From DATKRB01 sp036501425 (lineage in GTDB: Bacteria; Actinomycetota; Acidimicrobiia; Acidimicrobiales; RAAP-2): a DNA stretch of 29,431 nt. This document shows, piece by piece, positions 14,783 through 21,305 of the stretch (positions within the stretch are counted from its first letter, which is position 1; every line of letters begins with the position of its first letter). The stretch is from the NCBI GenBank assembly GCA_036501425.1, contig DASYAI010000004.1, positions 1 to 29,431 of the forward strand, in the 5' to 3' direction. The notes under the pieces are model-generated. The model was given only the letters and a program-made list of their open reading frames with translations. It was not told the origin of the DNA and did not search any database. The position numbers and the translations under genes were made by a program.

Positions 14783-16086
14783 TACGTGGTCCCCGGCACG
14801 ACCGGTGCGAAGGCGGGCGTCCCCAGGGCGATCGCGGCGTCCCAGGCCCGGCGCCGGACGTCGTCGGCCTCGGTGCCGCACACCGTCACGTGGCCGAGCT
14901 TGCGCCCCGGGCGCGCCGCCTTGCCGTAGAGGTGGACGTGGGCGCCGCGCACCTCCAGCGCCCCGGCCAGGCGGGAGGCCGGATCGACACCCTCGGGCCC
15001 ACCGAGCACGTTGACGGTGACGACGTGCTCGGCCGTCGGGCTCGGGTCGCCCAGCGGCAGGTCGAGGATGGCCCGCAGGTGGTTCTCGAACTGCGAGGTG
15101 GTCGAGCCCTCGATGGTCCAGTGGCCCGAGTTGTGGGGCCGGGCCGCCACCTCGTTCACCAGGAGCCGGCCGTCGGACCAGAACAGCTCCACCGCGAGCA
15201 CGCCGAGCGTGCCGAGCTCGCCGGCCACGTTGAGGGCGACCGCGGCGGCTTCGGCCTCCACGTCGGCCGGCAGGCCGGTGGGGACCACGACCTCGCGGCA
15301 GATCCCGTCCACCTGGACGGTGCGGACCGCCGGCCACACGACGCTCGAGCCGTCCGGGCGGCGGGCGACCATGACCGCCAGCTCGGCGGCGATGGGGACC
15401 GCCTCCTCCACCAGCAGGGCCGTGCCGTGGCGGGCGGCCGACGCCGCGAGCTCCTCGGCCGCCGCGAGGTCCTCGGCGAACCAGACGCCCCGGCCGTCGT
15501 AGCCGCCCTGGAGCGCCTTGAGGACCAGGGGCCCGGGGTGCTCGGCCGCGAATTGGGCGAGGATCCGCCGGCCGGGCGCCTGACCGTCTCCGGCGTCTTG
15601 CTCCCCACCGGCGGCGCGGCCGCCCTGGTCGCCGCGGCCGTCGGGCTCGCCGCGGTCGCCGCGGTCGCCGAGCAGGGCGAAGCCCGGGACAGCGATCCCG
15701 GCGTCGGCGAACCGCCGGCGCATGACCCCCTTGTCGACGGTGACCGTCAGGGTCTCGCTGCCCGGCCGCACGTGGTGGCCCTGTGCCTCCACCTCGCGCA
15801 CCACGTCGAGGTCCACCTGCTCGTGGTCGAAGGTGATCACGGCGCTCGCTGCCGCCAGCTCGAGCATCGGGGGAAGCGCCTCGGGGGAGCCGTGGATGAC
15901 CCGAGTCGCGGCTTCGGCGGCCGGATCGGTCCGAGCCTCGGCCAGCACGGCAGTGCGCAGGCCGAGGGTCGCCGCCGCCTGCACGGTCATCTTCGCCAGC
16001 TGGCCGGCACCGACGATGCCGATGGCCACCCGCCCCGAGCTGCCGGCCGGCGCCCCGGCGGTCTGCACGTCGGGGGCCGGTTGCAC
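14782..16086 (-). CDS. purK: N5-carboxyaminoimidazole ribonucleotide synthase, PurK
   Basis: A 434-residue ATP-grasp enzyme that carboxylates AIR to N5-CAIR using ATP and bicarbonate. The N-terminal Rossmann-like part shows IGIVGAGQLAKMTVQAA and ITFDHEQVDLDVV. The ATP-grasp core shows LVLKALQGGYDGRGVWF, ALLVEEAVPIAAELAVMVAR and VNEVAARPHNSGHWTIEG; VHLYGKAARPGRKLGHVTV lies near the C-terminus. Residues of about 141-172 are a Gly/Asp/Arg-rich low-complexity insertion (DRGDRGEPDGRGDQGG and on) between strands of the ATP-grasp domain, which makes this protein longer than the usual 360-390 residues. The start is a GTG at 16086; an in-frame GTG at residue 20 is the alternative. It overlaps purE by one base. 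Confidence 0.95.
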   Translation of the reverse strand: MQPAPDVQTAGAPAGSSGRVAIGIVGAGQLAKMTVQAAATLGLRTAVLAEARTDPAAEAATRVIHGSPEALPPMLELAAASAVITFDHEQVDLDVVREVEAQGHHVRPGSETLTVTVDKGVMRRRFADAGIAVPGFALLGDRGDRGEPDGRGDQGGRAAGGEQDAGDGQAPGRRILAQFAAEHPGPLVLKALQGGYDGRGVWFAEDLAAAEELAASAARHGTALLVEEAVPIAAELAVMVARRPDGSSVVWPAVRTVQVDGICREVVVPTGLPADVEAEAAAVALNVAGELGTLGVLAVELFWSDGRLLVNEVAARPHNSGHWTIEGSTTSQFENHLRAILDLPLGDPSPTAEHVVTVNVLGGPEGVDPASRLAGALEVRGAHVHLYGKAARPGRKLGHVTVCGTEADDVRRRAWDAAIALGTPAFAPVVPGTT

Positions 16087-16161
16087 CGGGCCGAGGCTAC
16101 CGGCGCCCAGACACCGGGTGGTACCTGGGGCGTCTGGGTCGCCCTTGTCCGGGGTCGCGTC

Positions 16162-16767
16162 TCAGTGCGCCACCGTGGTGTGCTTGAACTCGTTGAGCTC
16201 GGGCCGACCGACGATCAGCGCCACCGTGCTCTCGATGGTGGCTCGGGCCAGCTCGGCGTCGGTCCCGGGCCGGTTCATCAGCCGGACGAATACCGCCTGG
16301 TCGTCGACGATGAAGGTCGGCACCCCGAACACGGCCAGCTCGCCCGCCGCCCACTCGTGGGACTTTCGGATCTCTGCCTGGGCCCAGCCCTCGCCCACCT
16401 CGGTCATCACCTGTTCCCCCGGAGCGCCGGCGCCGCCGAGCACGCTGCGGACCACGTCGGCCTCCCGCAGGTCGAGACCTTCGTCGTGACGGGCGGCGAA
16501 CAGCGCCTGGTGCACCGCCAGGAAGTGCTCGGGGTACCGGTCGCGCACCACCACCCCGGCCGCCAGGGCGATCAGGTCCTTGGCCTTGGAGGGGTCCTCC
16601 CACACCGGGGTCCCGCCCTCGGGCACGTGGACCTGGCTGAGCGAGAAGGGCAGGAACGTCACCTCCCAGGGCGCTCCGGCGTCCAAGGCCCGCACCAGGT
16701 GCTCGTGGACGTTACGGGCGAAGGGGCAGCGGTAGTCCCAGGTGACAGAGAATCGCAGCAGGTCCAT
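16162..16767 (-). CDS. DsbA family thioredoxin-fold protein
   Basis: A 201-residue protein of the DsbA/2-hydroxychromene-2-carboxylate isomerase/FrnE group. The active-site region reads VTWDYRCPFARNVHEHL, giving CPFA rather than a CxxC pair. Only one active-site Cys is present, so a classical dithiol oxidase role is unlikely and a glutathione/mycothiol-dependent or isomerase-like role is possible. A helical insertion (about 80-150) is followed by the cis-Pro strand AVFGVPTFIVDDQAVFVRLMNRP. It has no signal peptide and is cytoplasmic by inspection. The chosen start is ATG 16767; a 22-residue in-frame extension upstream (Gly/Asn-rich, running into repeats) looks non-coding. It precedes purK by about 75 bases on the same strand. 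Confidence 0.82.
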   Translation of the reverse strand: MDLLRFSVTWDYRCPFARNVHEHLVRALDAGAPWEVTFLPFSLSQVHVPEGGTPVWEDPSKAKDLIALAAGVVVRDRYPEHFLAVHQALFAARHDEGLDLREADVVRSVLGGAGAPGEQVMTEVGEGWAQAEIRKSHEWAAGELAVFGVPTFIVDDQAVFVRLMNRPGTDAELARATIESTVALIVGRPELNEFKHTTVAH

Positions 16768-16794
16768 ACGGTGATGAACCGCCGGCGACCCGTT

Positions 16795-16847
16795 CCCATT
16801 CCCGCAACCGTCTCCACCGCCCCATTCCCGCAACCGTCTCCACCGCC
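16795..16847 (+). repeat. 26-base tandem duplication upstream of the DsbA-like gene
   Basis: CCCATTCCCGCAACCGTCTC plus CACCGCC is present twice (16795-16821 and 16821-16847) with a period of 26 bases and no mismatches. It lies directly upstream of the DsbA-like gene start, in the probable promoter or leader region. It is either a recent slippage duplication or a pair of regulatory sites. Confidence 0.75.
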
Positions 16848-16860
16848 ACAGGGCAGCTCT

Positions 16861-16904
16861 GGCCGGACAGGTCGGCGGCCGGACAGTCAGTCCTGGCCGG
16901 ACAG
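16861..16904 (+). repeat. Three copies of GGCCGGACAG
   Basis: GGCCGGACAG occurs at 16861-16870, 16877-16886 and 16895-16904. The first and third copies share a longer CTGGCCGGACAGGT. They lie between the PAP2 stop and the 26-base tandem repeat, upstream of the DsbA-like gene. Repeated binding sites are one explanation. No hairpin among the copies is possible since all are in the same direction. Confidence 0.55.
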
Positions 16905-16911
16905 GTGAGCC

Positions 16912-17466
16912 TCAGCGCGGGCGGGTGGTCGCGGCGACGAGGACCTGGCGGGCGAGCAGGCCCACCGCCAGGCCCAGGGCGGCGCCCCCGACGACGTCGG
17001 TGGGGTGATGGGCGCCCAGGTGGACCCGACTGAGGCCGGTCGCGGCGGCGAACGCCAGGTAGGCGGCCAGCTCGGGACCCGAGTCGGCCAGCACCACGGC
17101 GGTGCACCAGGCGGCCAAGGTGTGGCCGCTCGGGAAGCTCGACGATGTCGGACGCCGTACCAGCCCCCGGGCGGGCGGGTCGGAGCCGGGCCGATCCCGG
17201 GCAATCACCGCTTTTGCCAGGGTGTTCACCACCCACGAGCTCGTCCCGGCGGCCGCCAGCCCGCCGATCGCCCGGGCACGCCGCTCGGGCGATCGGGCCT
17301 GAGCGGCCGCGATGACGACCCACAGAACGCCGTAGTCGGCCAGGTTCGAGATCAGCGCCGCCGCGGCGTCGAGGCCGGCGTGGTCGCCGGGAACGGGTCC
17401 CCGGTCCACGAGCGCCGCGTCGGCCCGGTCGAGCGCCAAGTGCAACCGGGACCGTGTCCGGGGCAC
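16912..17466 (-). CDS. PAP2 family phosphatase (undecaprenyl-diphosphatase-like)
   Basis: A 184-residue integral membrane protein with the complete type 2 phosphatidic acid phosphatase signature: KAVIARDRP (KX6RP, about 85-93), FPSGH (about 111-115) and SRVHLGAHHPTD (SRX5HX3D, about 146-157). Hydrophobic segments flank these motifs. The family removes phosphate from lipid phosphates or diphosphates, including the undecaprenyl carrier of cell-wall synthesis, with the active site on the outer face. The GTG at 17466 is taken as the start because the hydrophobic protein begins soon after; the frame stays open far upstream only as antisense of the neighbouring gene. It lies 41 bases behind the RecB-family gene, so the two are probably cotranscribed. 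Confidence 0.88.
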   Translation of the reverse strand: MPRTRSRLHLALDRADAALVDRGPVPGDHAGLDAAAALISNLADYGVLWVVIAAAQARSPERRARAIGGLAAAGTSSWVVNTLAKAVIARDRPGSDPPARGLVRRPTSSSFPSGHTLAAWCTAVVLADSGPELAAYLAFAAATGLSRVHLGAHHPTDVVGGAALGLAVGLLARQVLVAATTRPR

Positions 17467-17507
17467 GAGACCGCCCGGGTTTGCCGGCACGCGCGCGCGT
17501 CCGGTGG

Positions 17508-18302
17508 TCAGGAGGCGCCGGCGACCGGCGGCTCGCCGCCGAAGGCCGGACAGTACGCCTGAAAATTGCAGGATCGGCACAGTCCCGACGGGCTGGGCCG
17601 GAAGTCGTCGTTGGCGCAGGCTCGCTCGATCGCGCTCCACACCGCCATGGTCCGCCGCCGCTGCCCGCGTACCGACTGCTGGCTCGGCACGGCGGTGATG
17701 CTGACCGGGTCCCGCAGGTACAAGAGGCGGACGGCGACCGGGGCCTGGCCGAGCATCTGCTCGCACAGCAGGGCGTAGATGTGGACGCCCGACAGCCGCC
17801 CGTGCTCGAAACGCGGGGCGGGGGCGCGTCCGGTCTTGTAGTCGATGACCACCAGGTTCCCGTTCTCGTCGAGGTCGAGCCGATCGATGATCCCCCGCAG
17901 GACGGTGCCCCCCAGGTCGATCTGCAGCCCGAGCTCGACTCCGGCCGCACGGACCTGGTCGGGGTCCTCGAGTTGGAAGTAGTTGCGGACGAGGACCTCG
18001 GCGTCGGCGACGAACGCCGCGGCCGCCTCGTCGTCGAGCCCGAGCTCCACCACCTCGGAGGTGTCGCGCATCGCGTCCCAGGCGCTCGCCACCTCGGCCA
18101 TGGCTGCACGCTCGTCGCGCTGGCCGGCCGGATGGTTCCAGATGAGCCCCTCGAGCGCGGCGTGCACCAGGGTGCCCTTGACGGCTGGAGCGGACGGTGG
18201 TTCGGGCAAGCGGTCGATGTTGACGAAACGGAAGGCCAGCGGACAGCCGGTGAACGCGGACACCTTGGTCGGCGACAGGGTACGGGGGGGCGCGAGGACC
18301 AT
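17508..18302 (-). CDS. RecB family PD-(D/E)XK exonuclease with iron-sulfur cysteines
   Basis: A 264-residue member of the PDDEXK_1/Cas4-RecB-like nuclease family. It opens with LSPTKVSAFTGCPLAFRF, the usual first helix with its Cys, followed by KGTLVHAALEGL (His motif). The catalytic core is LRGIIDRLDLDENGNLVVIDYKTGRAP, giving the Asp, and the Asp-x-Lys of motif III. LCRSCNFQAYCPAF near the C-terminus supplies three more Cys, which together with the N-terminal one form the expected 4Fe-4S site. ATG 18302 is preferred: TAACCT ends six bases before it, consistent with a leaderless transcript. GTG 18308 two codons upstream is the alternative. The role is probably DNA repair or processing. It is divergent from the channel-like gene with only 22 bases between starts. 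Confidence 0.9.
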   Translation of the reverse strand: MVLAPPRTLSPTKVSAFTGCPLAFRFVNIDRLPEPPSAPAVKGTLVHAALEGLIWNHPAGQRDERAAMAEVASAWDAMRDTSEVVELGLDDEAAAAFVADAEVLVRNYFQLEDPDQVRAAGVELGLQIDLGGTVLRGIIDRLDLDENGNLVVIDYKTGRAPAPRFEHGRLSGVHIYALLCEQMLGQAPVAVRLLYLRDPVSITAVPSQQSVRGQRRRTMAVWSAIERACANDDFRPSPSGLCRSCNFQAYCPAFGGEPPVAGAS

Positions 18303-18308
18303 CGGCAC

Positions 18309-18314
18309 AGGTTA
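18309..18314 (-). promoter_or_regulatory. Possible -10 element for a leaderless RecB-family transcript
   Basis: On the minus strand TAACCT lies with exactly six bases before the ATG at 18302, which is the spacing expected if transcription begins at the A of the ATG. No ribosome binding site precedes either possible start. No convincing -35 is seen. The hexamer borders the AGGAGG site of the divergent gene. Confidence 0.4.
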
Positions 18315-18324
18315 GGAGGGGGGT

Positions 18325-19497
18325 GTGACCCGCCGACGGATCCCCGCGCCCGGTGGGTGGGAGGGCCATCATCGCGTGATGCAGGCGGCGCTCCGGCTGA
18401 TCGGGTTCCTCGCCGGGCTGGCCCTGGTGCTGGCCACGGCGACCAGCGTGTTCACCACCCTGGTGGTGCCGCGCGCCACCTCGTCGAGGCTGTTGCGGGC
18501 CATCGCCCGCAACCTCGCCCGGATCGCCCGGACCGCCGTGCGGCGCAGATCGACGTTCGAGGGCAAGGACCGGGTCATGGCGGTAGTGGGGCCGCTCGCC
18601 ATGGTCATGCTGTTCGTCGCCTGGCTGGCCCTGATCCTCGTGGGGTTCGGGTTCATGGCCTGGTGGTCGAGTGGCGCCACGTTGGGACACGCCATGGCCA
18701 TCTCGGGCTCGTCGGTGTTCACGCTCGGGGTCGCCACGGGAGCGCACCCGCAGACCTCGACGCTCGAGTTCATCGCGGCCGGCGTGGGGCTGCTGGTGGT
18801 GGCGCTCGAGATCGCCTACCTGCCCACCTTGTACTCGGCCTTCTCCGCCCGCGAGGCCGAGGTGGCCCTGCTGGCCACCCGGGCCGGTACCCCGGCCTGG
18901 GGTCCCGAGGTCCTGGCCCGTCACCAGTGGTTCCACATCATGGGCGAGCTGCCCGGTCTCTACGGCACGTGGGAGCGGTGGTCGGCCGAGGTTGCCGAAA
19001 GCCACACGAACTACCCGTCGCTCATGTGGTTCCGCTCGCCCGTCCCGACCCGGTCGTGGCTCACCGCCCTGACCGCGGTGATGGACGCGGCGGCGCTGCA
19101 CGACGCCACCTGCCCGAGCTCGGCGCCCCGCCAGGCCCGGACCTGCCTGCAGATGGGCATGAACTGCCTGCGCTCCCTGGCCCGCACCGCCCGGATCAAC
19201 TACGACGAGGACCCGCTGCCCACCACGCCGATCCGTCTCGGCCCCGACGAGTTCGCCGAGGGGTACCGCCGGCTCCTGAGCGTGGACTTCCCGGTCGAGC
19301 GGGATCTCGAGGAGTCGTGGCGGCACTTCTCGGGGTGGCGGGTCAACTACGAGGGCATCGTCGACCAGCTGACCCGGCTGGTGATGCCCCCGCCGGCTCC
19401 CTGGTTCGTCCACCGGCCCCAGCTGGGGGTGGTGCGGTTCCCCCGGGTGCTCGATCGGACCCCCGACGACCCCACCGCCCAGGGCAACCCCGAGTAG
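18325..19497 (+). CDS. Membrane protein with an ion-channel-like two-helix pore module
   Basis: A 390-residue protein, not matched to a named family with certainty. Hydrophobic segments lie at about 21-47, 85-112 and 146-172. Between the last two is a re-entrant-like stretch, SGSSVFTLGVATGAHPQT (about 127-144), whose TLGVATG resembles the TxGYGD filter of two-helix potassium channels but lacks the Tyr. A basic stretch (RAIARNLARIARTAVRRR) follows the first helix. Residues 175-390 form a soluble, probably cytoplasmic domain containing HQWFHIMGELPGLYGTWERW and several conserved-looking Trp and His residues. AGGAGG five bases before the GTG at 18325 sets the start; ATG at residue 19 is less likely. 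It could be an ion channel relative or a sensor; the filter is not canonical. Confidence 0.7.
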   Translation: MTRRRIPAPGGWEGHHRVMQAALRLIGFLAGLALVLATATSVFTTLVVPRATSSRLLRAIARNLARIARTAVRRRSTFEGKDRVMAVVGPLAMVMLFVAWLALILVGFGFMAWWSSGATLGHAMAISGSSVFTLGVATGAHPQTSTLEFIAAGVGLLVVALEIAYLPTLYSAFSAREAEVALLATRAGTPAWGPEVLARHQWFHIMGELPGLYGTWERWSAEVAESHTNYPSLMWFRSPVPTRSWLTALTAVMDAAALHDATCPSSAPRQARTCLQMGMNCLRSLARTARINYDEDPLPTTPIRLGPDEFAEGYRRLLSVDFPVERDLEESWRHFSGWRVNYEGIVDQLTRLVMPPPAPWFVHRPQLGVVRFPRVLDRTPDDPTAQGNPE

Positions 19498-19589
19498 GCG
19501 CCCTGAACAGCCCGGAGGGACCACAACGGGGCGGAGGAGCCCGGACGTTGGGTGTTGACAGTGGGGTGGGCCGGAGGCAGGGTCGGGCG

Positions 19590-21248
19590 GTGCAGGTGAG
19601 GCGCCGGGACGCTCCCGCACCGGGGCGGTCGGGACCGGATCCTGCTGCCGTCGCCCCGGTGGCCCGCCGCTGGTGGTCGCTGGTCGCGCTCTCGACCGCG
19701 GTGCTCGCGGTCGGCATCGACCTCACCGTCTTGAACGTGGCGCTGCCCAACCTGGCCACGTCGCTGCACGCCTCGACGAGCCAGCTCCAATGGTTCGTCG
19801 ACGCCTACAGCCTGGTCGTCGCCGCGTTGCTGGTGCCGGCAGGCCTGCTGGCGGACCGCTTCGGTCGGCGCCGGCTGCTGATGGCGGCGATCGCGGTCTT
19901 CGCCCTCGGCTCGGTCGCCTGCGCGTACGCCGGCTCGCCCGCAGCGCTCGTCGCCGGTCGAGCGGTGCTCGGCATCGGTGCCGCCGTCATCCTGACCGTG
20001 TCGGTCTCCCTGCTGCCGGTGCTCTTCCCCGACGACCACGAGCGCCAGAAGGCGACCGCCGCGGTCATGGGCTGCACCATGCTCGGCTATCCCCTCGGGC
20101 CGGTGATCGGGGGATGGCTGCTGGGCCATTTCTGGTGGGGGTCGATCTTTCTGGTGAACCTGCCGGTCGCCGCCCTGGCGCTCCTCGCGGTGCTCGCCGT
20201 CATGCCCGAGTCGCGCCGGGCCCGCCCGCCCCGGCCCGACACCCCCGGGGTCATCGGGGCGACCCTGGGCCTGTCGGGCCTGGGCCTGGTCGGTGTCACC
20301 TACGGGGTGATCGAGGCGGGGCAGGAGGGGTGGGGCAGCCCGGGCGCGTTGGCGCCCTTGGCCGGCGGGCTGGCGGCGCTGGCCGCCTTCGCCGCCTGGG
20401 AGCGTCGCCGACCCCGGCACCACGCCGAGCCGCTGATCGACCTCGGCCTCTTCAGCTCGGGCCCGTTCGCCTGGGGCACCGTGCTCGCCACCCTGGTGTC
20501 GTTCGCCCTGTTCGGGCTGCTCTTCGCCATGCCGCAGTACTTCGAGGGGGTCACCGGCCTCACCGCCCTGGCGAGCGGGGTTCGGCTGTTGCCCTTCATC
20601 GGCGGCTTCGTGCTCGGGGCGATCGTGGTGACCGCCCTCCAGCGCGACGGCGAGCCGCACACCCCGGCCGGTGCGGGTCCCCGGGTGCCGGCGAACATCG
20701 TGGCGTCGGCCGGGTTCGCGGTCATGGCGGCCGGCCTGCTGCTCGGGGCCACCACCACCCTCGACAGCGCCCCCGGGTGGGCGGCCACCTGGTTCGTCGT
20801 CTGCGGCCTCGGCCTGGGCTCCGCCCTGCCGGCGAGCATGAACGTCGCCCTGGGTGCGCTCGGCACCGAGCGCACCGGGGCCGGCTCGGGCCTCATCATG
20901 GCGTGCCGGCAGGTCGGGGCGACGGTCGGCGTGGCGGTCCTCGGGACCGTCTTGAACTCGGGGTACCGCCATCATGTGGCGGTCACCGGGCTGCCGCCGG
21001 GGGCGGCCGGGGTGGCCCGCCAGGGGCTCGGGAACGGCCTGGTGGTGGCCCAGCGCCTCGGGGACGGCCCTCTGGCCCGGTCGGCGCGCTCGGCCTTCGT
21101 CCTCTCGCTCGACGAGATGCTGCGGGTCTGCGCCGGGACCGCCCTGGTCGCGACCGTCCTCGCCCTCGCCTTCTTGTCGCGTCGCCGCTCGGCGAGGACC
21201 AGCCCGGCCACCGTGCGGCCCGAACCGGTCGTCGCCGGCGATCTCTGA
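19590..21248 (+). CDS. DHA2-family MFS drug exporter (EmrB/QacA type)
   Basis: A roughly 552-residue multidrug efflux carrier of the 14-helix DHA2 family, driven by proton exchange. Helix 1 carries the antiporter motif VGIDLTVLNVALPNLATSL, followed by the loop motif LLADRFGRRRLLM (motif A). Motif C-like GYPLGPVIGGWLLG and QWFVDAYSLVVAALLVPAG are also present. The last part includes GSALPASMNVALGAL and GLIMACRQVGATVGVAVLGTVL, typical of the family. The start is uncertain: GTG 19590 (GGAGG 12 bases upstream), GTG 19596, and TTG 19548 (GGAGG 10 bases upstream) are all possible; all leave a short basic N-terminus before RRWWSLVAL. The substrate is unknown. No regulator gene is adjacent. It is convergent with the next MFS gene. 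Confidence 0.92.
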   Translation: MQVRRRDAPAPGRSGPDPAAVAPVARRWWSLVALSTAVLAVGIDLTVLNVALPNLATSLHASTSQLQWFVDAYSLVVAALLVPAGLLADRFGRRRLLMAAIAVFALGSVACAYAGSPAALVAGRAVLGIGAAVILTVSVSLLPVLFPDDHERQKATAAVMGCTMLGYPLGPVIGGWLLGHFWWGSIFLVNLPVAALALLAVLAVMPESRRARPPRPDTPGVIGATLGLSGLGLVGVTYGVIEAGQEGWGSPGALAPLAGGLAALAAFAAWERRRPRHHAEPLIDLGLFSSGPFAWGTVLATLVSFALFGLLFAMPQYFEGVTGLTALASGVRLLPFIGGFVLGAIVVTALQRDGEPHTPAGAGPRVPANIVASAGFAVMAAGLLLGATTTLDSAPGWAATWFVVCGLGLGSALPASMNVALGALGTERTGAGSGLIMACRQVGATVGVAVLGTVLNSGYRHHVAVTGLPPGAAGVARQGLGNGLVVAQRLGDGPLARSARSAFVLSLDEMLRVCAGTALVATVLALAFLSRRRSARTSPATVRPEPVVAGDL

Positions 21249-21305
21249 GGCGGGCCGGGCGGGCGGCGGCTCCTGCCCGACCGGAGCTCACACGCCGACG
21301 ACAGA

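Noticed and set aside
14890..16908. Long plus-strand frame opposite purK and the DsbA-like gene
   Set aside because: Antisense shadow; the minus strand encodes complete ATP-grasp and thioredoxin-fold motifs.
17454..19560. N-terminal extension of the DHA2 exporter by about 700 residues
   Set aside because: The frame is open but overlaps the RecB-family and channel-like genes and has no domain; the exporter begins shortly before its first helix.
17467..19620. N-terminal extension of the PAP2 phosphatase by about 700 residues
   Set aside because: Antisense or out-of-frame to the RecB-family nuclease and the channel-like gene; low-complexity sequence only.
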